In this document: positions 1 through 11,633 of the stretch, one piece after another
How positions within the stretch are numbered: the stretch's first letter is position 1
Layout of the letters: every line of letters begins with the position of its first letter
Origin: Flabesymbios commensalis
Lineage: Eukaryota; Annelida; Polychaeta; Terebellida; Flabelligeridae
NCBI GenBank assembly: GCA_964017125.1
Contig: OZ024907.1
Span: 20,228,206 to 20,292,205, forward strand
Direction of reading: 5' to 3'
DNA: 64,000 nt
The notes under the pieces: generated by a model
The model's database searches: none
Told to the model about the DNA's origin: nothing
What the model saw: only the letters and a program-made list of their open reading frames with translations
Made by a program: the position numbers and the translations under genes

Positions 1-1
1 A

Positions 2-469
2 TATGAAGTTGATTGGTCTATCAAAGCCCGAAACACCATAAAATTACGAACGTACATAAAGTTGAAATTCGAACACTCGCTAGAAGAATATCTGTTTTAC
101 ATCCCCGACACAATGTGGATGAAGGCACTAGCAAGATTAAGAATGAGCTCATATATGCTAGAAATTAAACGAGGAAAGCATGTCAAGCCGCAAAAACTAC
201 CACTAGAACAGCGCATATGTCAAAGATGTACATCAAACTCTATTGATGACGAAATTCATTTTTTAATTACTTGCTCTTACTTCGCTACGCAGCGAGCTAG
301 TTTATTTGCCGAAAGCAAACTACTCAACAGTGAATTTGACTCACTCTCAAACGACGACAAATGTATATATATTATGTCATCTACATATCGACTATTAGTA
401 ATATGCTTAGCAAAATACACCTATAGCTGTTTTCAAACCTTAAGCGTGTCGCGTACCTCCGCTTTATAA
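2..469 (+). mobile_element. LINE (non-LTR retrotransposon) ORF2, C-terminal end
   Basis: The frame is open from the first base of the window, so the true start lies upstream; no ATG start is needed or present. The last ~155 residues carry the post-reverse-transcriptase tail seen in many LINE ORF2 proteins. A run of basic and aliphatic residues (around ALARLRMSSYMLEI) leads into a Cys/His-rich motif, RICQRC followed by DEIHFLITCSYF, spaced as a CCHC-like knuckle (CxxC...HFLxxC). The stop is at 467-469. The AT-rich DNA after it would be the element's 3' UTR. I recognise the class from this tail only and cannot assign the clade. Confidence 0.75.
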
Positions 470-489
470 AACGATTGGGGCGTAGGGTG

Positions 490-684
490 ACTGGTGCAGC
501 TGGTGATTATTTTAATCATCCACTCATGAAATCATCCATGCTGTCGGGGGATCACCACTGTGGTATCAGCGACTGGTGCGGCTGGTGATTCCTCTAATCA
601 TCCACTAATGAAATCATCCAAGCTGTCGGGGGAACACCACTGTGGTATCAGCGACTGGTGCGGCTGGTGATTCCTCTAATCATC
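490..684. repeat. 82 bp tandem repeat, about 2.4 copies
   Basis: Units start at 490, 572 and 654 with ACTGGTGC(A/G)GCTGGTGATT, a constant 82 bp step, and the third unit breaks off near 684. It lies directly behind the LINE stop codon, so it may be the tandem 3' UTR of that element. Confidence 0.8.
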
Positions 685-1384
685 TTGGTGTTTCGAACTG
701 ACGTCAGTCAATGCATTTTTTAGATTGTTTTTTTAACATGTTCAATGTACCTAATATTATTATTTTCTTCTTTATACACACTCTCACTCACTATGTAATT
801 ATTCGGTTTCTACGCTTTCCAGAGGGTTTTTTTGCTATATGCAGTAGCTATTTTATCTCTGGTTTTGGTGCGGGAAGCTTAAAAATATCATGCCAACGCT
901 GTTTAACTGTAGGTTATTTTAAATAGTAATCATGCATATTTTATTTAACCTGGGCTTGTTTTAGTATATAATGTCGTTTGATTTTAACATGTTTAACTTT
1001 ACTTAGCATGCATATTTTACCGAACAAATCCTGTTGTATATAGTCTTGTACATATGTTCATTTTATTGACTCATAAGTCTGCATAGACCTACCGTCGTCA
1101 ATGAATATCTATCTAGCTATCTAGTATTTGACAGTAGCCCAAATCTACGAAAACACATAGACCTATGTAGTATGTAGATTTTCCAGCAAACAAAATGATA
1201 TAATTTGAAACATTGTCTTATTTATTAGTAAATAACCAATAGACCCGCGGGACAGGCGTTCATGCTAGTGTAATATTGTACTTGTACATGTTTTAAATTT
1301 AAGATGACAAAACGACAAAAATCACCTAGTTCTGAACTCCACGGTCACGGGACCTAAAGATATAACCCAACTATTAGTCCAGGC
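685..1384. other. AT-rich stretch with no recognised gene
   Basis: Only short open frames without recognisable motifs. It may still include LINE 3' UTR at its left edge. Confidence 0.4.
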
Positions 1385-2720
1385 AATAAATATTTTTTAT
1401 TGGACAAAAATGTTAACAAAGGTTTTTCAACGGAATTTGACTCAGTGGGGTCATGTAAAAACACCCATAAAACCCCACCCGAAACCTGCTTGGGGAAAGC
1501 CTCGTTTTCGGGTAAAATCAAAAATGACCGTCATTAAACCAGTAATTTGAATACATCTTTAATAAATCGCTATCATTTGAGAACTAAACATTTGACAGCC
1601 ACATATAATATTTTTTTCGCACTAATTTTTTTAAAGGATTCTATTTGTGCAATTTAAGATTCAAACTGAGGTCATTTTCAGGGTCAAGATCAAATTAGGC
1701 TTCAAAATGTGAATAATTTATATACTTTTTGAAATACATTTCTAGTATTTCAGAACTAAACATCGTGCTAAAATATTTAATTGACAAAAATGTTAACGAA
1801 TGCTTTTCAACATATTATTTTACTCGGTGGAAGTATTTCAAACAACACATAAAATCCTTCCTTGGGGAAAGCCTCGTTTTCCGGTAAAATAAAAAAAATG
1901 GCCGCCATTATTAAACCAGTAATTTCTATATTTAAATCGCTATCCTTTCGGAACTAAACATCGTAGAACTACATATAATATGTTTTTTTCGCACTATTTT
2001 TTAAGGGATTCTATTGGTTTACATTTCAATGAGGTCATTTTTAAGGTCAAGGTCAAATCAGGCCTAAAAATGTGAACAATTAGCATTTTTTAAGTGCGCA
2101 AATGCCAAAAGATTATATTTACAAAAATGTTAACAAATAATTTTACTCGTTGGCGCTATGTGAAAAATAACACGTAAAACCCCACACGAATGTACCTTGA
2201 GGGAAGCCTCGTTTTCGGGTAAAATCTAAAATGACCGCCATTGTACCTATAATTTATGTATTTTTTTAATAAATCTCTACCGTTTGAGAACTAAACATCG
2301 TATAGCCACATATAATATGTCTTTTCGCACTATTTTTTGAGGGACTCTATTTGTTCACATCTCAAATTCCTAAGAGGTCAAACTGAGGTTATTTCAAGGT
2401 CAAAGTATACCTAAAATATAAATAATTCACAAATTTAGGTCCTCAAATGCAGACATATTTAATGGGAAAAATGTTAACAAATGCTTCTCAACTTAATTTG
2501 ACTCGGTGTGGCTATGTAAAAACACACTTAAAACCTCCACTTAAGAGGTCAAACTGAGGTCATTTCAAGGTCAAAGTATACCTAAAATATAAATAATTCA
2601 CATATTTAGGTCCTCGAATGCAGCAATGATTAATGGACAAAATGTTAACAAATGCTTTTCAACATAATTTGACTCGGTGTGGCTATGTAAAAACACACTT
2701 AAAACCTCCACCGAATCTAA
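1385..2720. repeat. Diverged tandem array, ~340-380 bp unit, about 4 copies
   Basis: The marker ACAAAAATGTTAACAAA recurs near 1405, 1785, 2120, 2466 and 2636 (steps ~380, 338, 343, 172). Between the markers the same order of blocks returns: GCCTCGTTTTCGGGTAAAAT, AAAATGRCCGYCATT, GAACTAAACATCGT, TTTTTCGCACTATTTTTT and TCAAACTGAGGTCATTT. The last step is half a unit, so the right end is truncated or internally deleted. Copies differ by small indels, which indicates an old array. Confidence 0.85.
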
Positions 2721-2931
2721 AATGCCCCCATTTCAAGCAGTAATTGCGCAAAATCCATATAATTTGGTCAGTCAGGCAATAATACAGTATTGGATTACGT
2801 TGGATTGCATTATACTGCTTTAGTACTAAAGACGAAGCACTTTATCGTAGTAAGGGAAATTATGTTGATGCATCAGTCTCAGTATCTGCAGCATTGAGCC
2901 TGACCATGAGTATAAAGTATTTCTGGCGAAT

Positions 2932-3491
2932 TCGACCAATAAACAGGCCTTAATAAACCTTCTTGCTGAATACATGGCCAATGTAGACAATGCGGTCCAG
3001 CAAGCAGAAGGTGATCCAGATTATAAGATATGTACCGTGGCCCGCAGGTCAGCACAAACTAAACCAACAGGTGTTATCGCAGACGATACGGATATTATTC
3101 ATTTCTTGATACATCATGCTGATCTGTCAGATTACTATGGAAACATGTACATGATTACACCAAGACAGACAGTGTGCATCTTCACACTGAAAAGAAATCT
3201 AGACTCAGAAAGCATTTATGATTTACTTTCTCTGTATGCCTTGAGTGGATGAGACACCACTTCAATGCCATATGGCAGTTAGTTCAGGGTATTAATAAGC
3301 CAAAAAGTGGGGACCTTGGAAAAAAATTGCAACATAAGCTTTTTTTTTATTTTTTGGTGTACATTACCATTCACAATGACCAAAAAAGAATGACACCTGC
3401 AACAAAGACAGAGGACAGATTTGCAGACCAAGTTAGATCAGTCCGGGTCAGGTGGAAACAAAATGTGATAAATAAGAAGAAATATATACTC
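2932..3491 (+). pseudogene. Decayed copy of a multicopy metazoan gene family (DTD-motif / GCDTT region)
   Basis: Translations on the plus strand read NKQALINLLAEYM, then TVARRSAQTKPTGVIADDTD followed by hydrophobic residues, then an ALSG-DTTSMPYG-like stretch in a neighbouring frame. I know this order from large uncharacterised proteins that occur in many copies in invertebrate genomes. There the acidic (V/I)xxDTD strand resembles the acidic core of PIN/FEN-type nucleases and is followed by an ALSGCDTTS motif. The function is not established and nuclease activity is inference. The copy covers only part of the family protein and is spread over more than one frame, so it is almost certainly a relic. 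The better copy in this window is at 41284-43990. Confidence 0.6.
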
Positions 3492-3825
3492 TAATAAATC
3501 AGGCACTCATGATGTTTAAAAAAGTCAATTAATAGAAATACTAGAACAGGATTTCCAGAACTCTGAGGCCCGACTTTAGGCTGCTTGAGTGCTATAGACA
3601 AAAAGATGGCTTATTATTTTGTAAACATAGCTGTATTGGTCTTCCACATGGGTAAGAATACTAAATGTCCAGGATATAATTAAGGAAAGAACCAACGAGA
3701 CAAGTTAAATAAATATATCTTCAACGTGTATTCCTTTCATCGCCGGTGCTGGCCAACATGCATTCAATACTTGTCAGTGAATCGTGCTGCCGCTTGTCTC
3801 GAACACACAATGTAGGCCTACCTAG

Positions 3826-4200
3826 CCAATTCCGGTTCAATGTTGGGCCAGCGTCGCAGCCCATAGCTGGCGAAGTAGCTGGTCACAGTCAGGCAGGCAT
3901 CCCGCCTACGCAGTCCATTGCTGGTTCAATGCCGACAAATCGTCTAAGACGCTGTCCGGCACTACTCCAACACTGGGTCTGCTTAGTGGCAGCACCCCAG
4001 CAAAAACGCGCCATTCAGCCAGTGCTGGCCTAACGTCTTCGACGCTGGCCCAACATTGAAACAGCATTGGTTGATTGTTCGTGTTTGATGGGACTGCGCA
4101 TTACCATGCGGGTGACCCTTTACGCCTCCCGTCGCCAGAAAAGCCCCTACCCAAAAAACATGATACATTGGCCCAATGCTGATGTAATGCTGGGCCATTA
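3826..4200. repeat. Cluster of CCAATGTTGG-type palindromic elements
   Basis: Several pieces of a short palindrome family lie side by side: TTCAATGTTGGGCCAGCGTC at ~3837, a second around 3905-3990, and the clearest at 4018-4075, where GTGCTGGCCTAACGTCTTCG pairs with CGACGCTGGCCCAACATTG. A fourth piece, TTGGCCCAATGCTG, is near 4170. Similar hairpins recur at least ten more times in the window. Confidence 0.65.
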
Positions 4201-5674
4201 TTATTCTAACCTTATCCCTTTAAGCTCTTAATCACGAATATAATCGTAAATATAGTTTTTCTTAACACTTTAAAAACGCAACTATTTGACCTAGCGACAT
4301 CAAACGTTATATTTGACTTGTTCATAAGAAATGTTATTCAGAAATGTGAACTGTTTCCCACACACTACACCCCTCTTTCCACAAATTAGGACACACACAT
4401 TAGTGCAATAAACTTAATATGCTCCTGGCCTCCGGCCGGGCCTTATCACCAAGTAATCATATGATAATTACATCATGCACATATTGCAATTAAAAAAATA
4501 CAGTGTAATATTTTGAAAAAAAAGTCATGGTGATTTGACGACATTAAAATTGAATAGCTTTCTAACATCATATTAACATATCTTATATCACTTTTCTATC
4601 TACCTGACAACATTGAAACACATTTAGATGAACAAAATCTAGAAGACATGTCAAAATTAGTGCTAAGTGTCATGAGCGATTGAATAGTTTTGTTTCTAAA
4701 TGACATAAGGGCAATTGCATCATACGCCGTCAGTTTTATGATATTGGTATAGTTTTTCTGTTGTTATTTTCTTACTCCCATATTAACATGGGGGATTTTT
4801 TCAAAGTAATCAAGTTAAAATGTGATGTTTGCAGTAGAATTACAAATGACATGCTGGGTATTGGAAAATATGAGATTTGTTTCCTGATGGCCGATATGTG
4901 GCATGTAGTTGATGACTGATCTAATAGGCAGTGGTACTTTGATATCTTCCACTGCTCTAGCATCGTGATAGATGTTACAAAAGCTGAGATTAGAGACCCG
5001 TCAGCCTTTGCGGTTAACATGGTTAAATTAGTTATCTTTGAAGATTATCAATCACTGCCAGTTCTATGCGGCCAAACAAGTTTAGCCAACAGTAACTTTT
5101 TACTTTTAATTAAGGGGTCTGTCTAACCAAGCCGTACGGCGCTACGGAAGGTGCGCACGATCTGAATGAAAAAATCTCAGAACCATATACACAACTTACA
5201 TTTCCCCTCAGAATCTGACATTCGTGGCGGTTCGGGGCAGAAAATACCTAGGCCAAACCTTACTAAAATCCAAGTAGCCGTACAATCCGAACACGAGCCG
5301 CATCGGGTGAATGAAGATACGTTCGCTACTAATGCGTTACGTAGCATGCGAACTACATCACGTACCACCATCCAGTACCACCGCACAAAACGTACTCTTA
5401 GGAACCCTGAACAAACCGAAAAATGGCCATTCAGGTATAAAAATCGGCGAATCAGCCATTCTTCACATGATTGTCTTGCAAGCAACATATTTTTATTAGA
5501 ATCATGAAAATTGGCCTACAAGTTCGCTGTACGGCTGATTCGGAAGGCCCAGCCTACGAATTAGGTCAGTACAGTATATATATGGTTCGGATCGCCATTC
5601 GGCTGGTACGATTCATGCATAAACTGATCCGAACCCAACGAACTGCTACGTATTATAGGTATCAGTACGTAAAA
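4201..5674. other. No recognised gene
   Basis: The first 900 bp are plain AT-rich DNA. From about 5117 to 5674 the base composition changes to CpG-rich with repeated TACG words, unlike its surroundings, and this stretch abuts the DNA transposon at 5675. It may be part of another CpG-rich element, but I could not find matching ends. Confidence 0.35.
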
Positions 5675-7155
5675 CCCTGGTCAGACAGCACTTGACGGCT
5701 TAATCACGGCGAAAAAGTTATAAAATATGTTGGACGTGGTCGTACGTGGTAATTATTGGTCAATTTTGTGCTTGGCCGTGCTTTGTACGTGGTTGTACGT
5801 GGTATGGCTGTCGGCGGCTGCTCCACTGCTGAAGCACTGTCTAAGCACGGGTAACCACGTCCAGCTACGTGTAAGGCTAAATATAAGTTCGCACGTGTTC
5901 GAACGCGGGAAAAAAAACGGCAAGTTACCACGGCTAACTGCGGCCGCATCGCGTCTGTAGCACTGAATACTTGTTGATCACGGACGTAAAACGGTCGCTC
6001 CACTGCCATAACGCTGCCTTATCACAGGTAAACGCCGCTATCCAGAGCTTCGACAGTCCACCTTCAGGCCTGGATCAAGGGTTGCTCTTCAGTTGGTGAT
6101 CTGCATGATAAGGGCTGGTGACAGTATCTGCACAATTTCATCGTACATTGCAGGAGGCATTCTGATAAACCTCGTAAAGGCTCTTGGATCTTCGTTACGC
6201 AGCTCGACCAACAGACGGTCGTAAAGCCCCAGCTGAGGTCTCCTCGCAATCTAGTCACTCACCCAGATGTTCCTCCTCCTCCTCCTCCTCCTCCTCCTCC
6301 TCCTCCTCCTCCTCCTCCTCCTCCTCCTCCTCCTCCTCCTCCTTCTCCTTCTCCTTTCCTCCTCTTCTTCCTCCTCCTCCTCCTCCTCCTCCTCCTCCTA
6401 CTCCTCCTCCTCTTCCTTCTCCTTCTCCTTCTTCTTCTTCTTCTTCTTCTTCTTCTTCTTCTTCTTCTTCTTCTTCTTCTTCTCCTTCTTCTCTCAAGGA
6501 TGTGTTGTGCCTGTATCAGTTGGTTCTGTTGGTGCTGAAGCATGAAGAAGAGGACACCACGGCGTTAAGGATTCATGTTCACCCCTTGACATCTAGACTG
6601 CAAGTGCCGAGGTCTCCAGAAAATTACGGTCTTTATATGTCGCAGATCAGAAGTGATACAGAAGTGATACAGAAGTGATTAGGCAGTGATCAATCGTATT
6701 TTGAACTTGTTTGAAACGTGCTTAGGTAGTGCTATGTACGTGGAAAATGCATTTGTCAGTGATAAGCAGCTAAACACACGCTATTTCCCGTGATACCAAC
6801 GCGTAATACACGTTCGATAACCGTGCTTTAACCGTGACAGACCGCTAAACCTTGGCGTCTTACCACATCTTACCACATCTTAATCACTGCCGGAACAAGG
6901 ATTATCACGTGTGTTTCACGTGTGTTGTACGTCCTTACCACGTGTGCCGTCCGTGCTTGTCCGCGCTCTAAAGTTTTAGGCAGTTCAAAACTTTCTTCCG
7001 CGTCCGACGCCGTTCCTATCTTTCCCCACGTCCTGCCACGTCTACAACGCGGCTATAGCTTGTCTTCAAGGCGAGCAACATCGGCTGTTTCACGTGAGAC
7101 TACTTTTTGACGTTTTTAGGCCGTGATTAAGCCGTCAAGTGCTGTCTGACCAGGG
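5675..7155. mobile_element. 1.48 kb DNA transposon with perfect 36 bp inverted terminal repeats, non-autonomous
   Basis: The left end begins CCCTGGTCAGACAGCACTTG at 5675 and runs through GACGGCTTAATCACGG. The right end (7120-7155) is its exact reverse complement over 36 bp. Inside each end are many ACGTGG/CCACGT words (for example 5736-5800 and 6905-6950), inverted relative to each other, as expected for subterminal transposase-binding sites. Only repeat-coded frames lie inside, so the element has no transposase of its own. I see no convincing target-site duplication (flanks ...GTAAAA and CTTAAG...), so the superfamily stays open. The two ends still match perfectly, so the insertion looks relatively young. 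Confidence 0.85.
6269..6484. repeat. (TCC)n / (TTC)n trinucleotide microsatellite
   Basis: Uninterrupted TCC repeats (~6269-6345), a mixed stretch, more TCC (~6370-6410), then pure TTC (~6428-6482). The polypyrimidine strand is nearly perfect over ~215 bp and could form triplex DNA. All long frames here (poly-Ser, poly-Leu, poly-Glu) are artefacts of the repeat. Confidence 0.95.
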
Positions 7156-7554
7156 CTTAAGCAGTACACTCCTAATTGAGATACGCATGCACCGTTCGAA
7201 TTTCAAGCTGGAGGGTATGGTTCGGGGGGTATATCAGAAAGTATAGTTGTCCGATTGTCTTCAAATTTTACAAACAACACCACTACGGGTCTAGTTGTGC
7301 CTTTTAGGGTATATGAACTTTGACCTACTTTTGGTTCAGAACTATGACCTACTTAGACGTTTTTGCGCACTCTTCGTTTCCGAAGCAGATCTCGAAAAGT
7401 ACTGGGCCGATTACACTCATATTGCACATACATGTTCTCTAAGGTCTCTAGTTGTGCCTTTTCATGGTTTTTGGATCTTGACCTTGAAGTTGACTAGCAC
7501 TTCGACCTAATTTATAACATCAGTAAATCCGACTGAAATATTTCGCGGAATATC

Positions 7555-9115
7555 ATGAAAACCGCTCAAGATAGCTACAGCATTACTATAAAACAAATTG
7601 TAAGGAATCAGGAGAGGATGCATCTTGACAAATTTAAAGTCGATAAAATTCAAAATGGCCGCCTATCGGTCATTATTCACCTCGACAGGCCTGATATTGC
7701 GGAATATCATGAAAACCGCTCAAGAAAGCTACACTATTACTATGGAACAAATTGTAAGGTTTCAGGAGAGGATGCATTTTGAAAAAAATCAATTCGATCC
7801 AATTCAAAATGGCCGCCTACCGGCCATTATTTACCTGACATGCCTGATATTGGGTGAACTGTGCTAGATAGCTAAACCATTACTATAAAACGAAATGTGA
7901 GATTTCAGGAAAGGATGCAGTTTGAAAAATTTCGACCAGATCAAATTTAAAATGGCCGCCTCCTTTCGGCCATTATTCACTTTCACATGGCCGTTATTTG
8001 GTAAACCGTGCGAGATGGCTAGACCATTACTATAAAACGAAATGTGAGCTTTCAAGTGGGGATGCATCTTGAAAATTTTGACTATCAAATTAAAAATACC
8101 CGCCTTTTCGGCCATTATTCATCTTCACATGGCCGATATTTGGTAAGCTGTGATAGATGGCTAGACCATTACTATAAAACAAAAAGTGAGTTTTCGGGGG
8201 AGGATGCACCTTGAAAACTTTTAACTCTATCGGATTCAAAATGGCCGACAATCGTCATCATTAACCTCGATAGGCCTGCTATCGGGTTAGCCGTGCTAGA
8301 CCATTACTATAAAACAAAATGTGACGTTTCAGGAGGGGATGCATTTTGAATACTTCCAACTCGATCAAATTCAAAATGGCCGCCTGTCGGCCACTATTCA
8401 TTTTCACATTGCTGATATCTGGTAAACCGTGCTAGATAGCTAGACCATTACTATAAAACAAAAATTGAGATTTCAGGAGATGATGCATCGTGACAAATTT
8501 TAACTTGATCAAATTCAAAATGGCCGCCTATCGGCCATCATGCACTTTCACATGACCGTTATTTGGTAGACCATGCTAGATGGCTAGACCATTACTATAA
8601 ACAAAATGTGAGAATTCAGGAGAGGATGCACTATAAAAAAAATCGACTCAATCAAATTCAAAATAATCGTCTATTGGACATTATTCACTTTCACATGACC
8701 GATGTTTGGTAGACCGTGCTAGATGGCTAGACCATAATCATAAAACAAAATGTGAGTTTTCGGGGGAGGATGCACCCTGAAAACTTTTAACTCTATCGAA
8801 TTCAAAATGGTAAAATGTGTGTCAGGTAACCCGTGCTAGATAGCTAGACCATTACTATGAAACAAAATGTGACGCTTCAAGAGAGGTTACATCTTGAAAA
8901 ATAATTTCGACTCGATTAAATTCAAAATGCACCCTATCGGCCATTATTTACTTTCACATGCCAAATATTTTGCAAACTGTGTTAGATGGCTAGTCCATTA
9001 CCTTAAAACAAAAATGTGATGTGATATGTGATATGTGATATTTTTAACTATATCGAATTCAAAATGACCGTCAATCAACCATTATTTACCTCGATTGGCC
9101 TGATATCGGGTAGTC
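7555..9115. repeat. Tandem array of ~145 bp units, about 11 copies
   Basis: CCATTACTATAAAACAAA-like words recur near 7580, 7731, 7878, 8022, 8162, 8298, 8445, 8587, 8727, 8847 and 8993. Each is followed by TTTCAGGAGAGGATGCA, then TTCAAAATGGCCGCC, TCGGCCATTATTCAC, TTTCACATGGCCGATATTTGG and GTGCTAGATGGC. Units differ by 10-25 % by eye. The array ends by degenerating into GTGATATGTGATATGTGATA near 9017-9035. Confidence 0.92.
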
Positions 9116-10347
9116 CATTAGGATCATTAATTTCAATGGAGGTTTGCAATCTCTGACAGACTGTCTAGTTCTTATCTTTCTCTTAGACTGAACCTCTTAC
9201 ACCTAGCTGTCTTGCATCTTAATTTTCGACCTAGCCTAGGACTACATTAAAAACCCTACACAAAATTGCTTTTAGATCAAATTCTAATTCGGATCGGGAG
9301 CTCCTGGACTTATGTAGTCTGTTTTATTTTGTTTCGACCATGTCACAGCGCACAGGCACCATTCAATTTCTAGGTCCTTATGTATACTTCAATATTCCGC
9401 TAATTATACGATTACATGCTACCATGTAATTAAAACACTAACGCAGAGAGTGGCTTGTTTCTACTGTCCGGAATGAAATGTAATTTCACACAAGAATGGC
9501 AAAACATATACTGTGCAATATTATCTTTCACCTATAAAATGTATAAAGTTCGAATATCACTGAATAGCTAATAACTGCGGGATAAGACGTAAATAAATGT
9601 AAATATGCTGCATGCTTTTGTTAAATAGAATCATATTGAGTGAACTGTAAAATGAAGTGTATGCCCTTCAGAATTGGAGGTTATAAACATATACATACAT
9701 TTTGGTTATTCTGTTGGACAAGGTTTTCAACCGCATTTGCTTTCATTGAATTTCAGAGCTGCCATTTCTGCATTCAAAACTCGTAGATTCGTAGGGTTAC
9801 GACTATTTCTACACCCCTCCTGTGTTCAAAGTAAGAAATTGATAAAATTGTACAGTTTTTTGATACGGTACCTTGACCACGTTATACATTGATACCACAA
9901 AGGTATTCAGATAAATTAGCTGGTCCTAATCTTTTATAGCACATGAAAGCGCATTCGTATGGTTACGAAAATTCACTTGAAATTCTTGAACATTTTTGTT
10001 ATTAACAGCATTATTCTGTGGACATAATGAATTCATTTTACCAAATAAATAGCAGAACAGTTCCTTTGAAAGATAAGTGTGTATAATATTTATTTCGCAC
10101 AATATTGATTTCTTCAGATATCATAACACCAGCTTTATTCGTGGGCTAACTTAATACAATAATTCAAATTGACAAAGAAAAGTGTTTCCCATTCATTAGG
10201 TGCAGCGCATCAGAATGTGGAATATAAAGGGACTGTGTACTTAGAATATTCCGTAAAGGGACTTTTTCCGAATAATTATAGTCTAAAGGCATCACTTTCG
10301 TGGGGATCGACGATATATATGCCTATATAACGTGTTCTTATTAATAT
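9116..10347. other. Downstream flank of the fucosyltransferase gene
   Basis: No ORF with recognisable motifs and no repeat seen. The right part should hold the 3' UTR of the minus-strand gene. Confidence 0.4.
10089..10139 (-). promoter_or_regulatory. Candidate polyadenylation signals of the fucosyltransferase gene
   Basis: On the minus strand AATAAA occurs at 10134-10139 and 10089-10094, about 210 and 255 bp downstream of the stop codon. Such hexamers are frequent in AT-rich DNA, so this rests on position only. Confidence 0.3.
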
Positions 10348-11477
10348 TTAATATACTATTGGTTCACTGCACATTCTATCGACACTCCAAAATTCAGCAA
10401 TATCTACAATTTTTGTTTCACTCGTCTTTTCCTGCTCATGGAGAATTCTGCATACATCACATAAACTTAGAGGTGCCGTGTGGTAACCACACTGGGAAAA
10501 TGTCTTCCAGTGAAAAAAGCTGTTATATCTCTGTTCGTCATTAGCTATAGCCAGTAAATCCATTGCCAAAGCTGCCGGACTTTCGTAATCTCTAGCATTA
10601 ATGAAGGAGTTGGGTGGCAGTATTTTCTTATATTGTCCACCCCCATATACAACTACAATGATATTGAGTCTCATATAAACGAAGCATTTCTCAGTGATGT
10701 ATTCTTCACACAAAGCATTCTCGAATCCCAAATAAAATTTATAATCATTAATTACCGCAAGTTCACATTCTGTTGGACGGTCAACGTTCTTACTATCATC
10801 AACAGGACACGAATAATTTCCACATTCACCATAAACATCCACGGGCATATACTTCAACAACTCGGTAACATACTTCTCTCTTTTGCTTTGTGTTCGACAG
10901 TGGCTGACAAACCATGCAGCTAATCTTGTTTTCTTTTCGAAGTAGTTTATCATTCCTAACTTTGTGTCAACACTTGTACACTCCCCATAAGGTAATGTTA
11001 AATCTGACCTGGTGCTGTACGTGATTGTGTAATTAAATATATATCGTATTTTATTCCAATCTACATTTACCTTCTCTCTGATGAAAACAGGTGATTCCAT
11101 TTCGTAAAATATCCACTGTTGCCCAGGGGGGCGATATGCTGGCATTGCTTCTCCAACCAGTTCGCCTTTAAAAATGATGGCATGACTTATATTTGCTGTG
11201 TCAGGTCCATCGCTATATGTACAATGCATATTTGACGGCAGATGACAATCACTTGTATCATTTAGAATGCCCCAAGTTTGAGCTCCAAAATAAGGTTTAT
11301 TGTACGTCGATATATGCATCGAGCGACGTGACGTCTTACTCCAGTTCCCCAGAACACTATGTTGTACACCGCTTTCTATTTTAGCAACATTTATATCAGC
11401 TGTTTGGCTTCGTCTTTTTCTCCAACAAATGGTTAAAATAAAGGCTACGATGATGCACAATGGCAGACAAGTCCGTC
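10348..11477 (-). CDS. GT10 family alpha-1,3/4-fucosyltransferase, large 3' exon (5' exon not found)
   Basis: The product should transfer L-fucose from GDP-fucose to N-acetylglucosamine of glycans in the Golgi lumen. The frame runs ~375 residues. A hydrophobic segment CLPLCIIVAFILTICW lies at residues ~9-24 (numbered from the open-frame start at 11493), followed by a basic stem. The N-terminal GT10 lobe follows (~83-175), with paired Cys, the RPPGQQWIFYEMESPVF block at ~121-137 and FNYTITYSTRSDLTLPYG at ~153-170. WFVSHC and YMPVDVYGECG come next. The donor-site signature YKFYLGFENALCEEYITEK lies at 251-269. Cys pairs near the C-terminus (CGYHTAPLSLCDVC) complete the family pattern. Sequons at ~78, 101, 154 and 226 suggest N-glycosylation. 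No in-frame ATG precedes the catalytic lobe except one near residue 59. An acceptor-like TTTGCAG ends at 11478, so the start codon probably lies in an upstream exon. No frame break is seen, so it is likely functional. Confidence 0.93.
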
Positions 11478-11510
11478 CTGCAAATATACACAAAGTATGT
11501 ATAAAAGAGT
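11478..11510 (-). other. Probable 3' splice site before the fucosyltransferase exon
   Basis: Read on the minus strand, a T-rich tract (CTCTTTTATACATACTTTG) leads to TATATTTGCAG followed by GACGGACTTGTC. The frame stays open through this tract to a stop without any ATG, which favours an intron of phase 1 here over a start codon. Confidence 0.6.
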
Positions 11511-11633
11511 ATTGTAGACTGACTGCCTTTTAGTGTTTTATCCCTGGTGGCAAGTATGGTGGTTCCATGTACATGTATTTAATTATATGGTGATATTTAA
11601 TTGTACTTTTCATTGAATCTATCTGTCTATGTA

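Noticed and set aside
6184-6678. Long Ser-, Leu-, Glu- and Arg-rich open frames
   Set aside because: They are frames through the TCC/TTC microsatellite and have no flanking coding signal.
7643-9070. YY1 binding sites in the AAAATGGCCGCC repeats
   Set aside because: The word has an extra C compared with the usual AANATGGCGGC motif; only the GGCCATTTT part fits, so a regulatory call is not supported.
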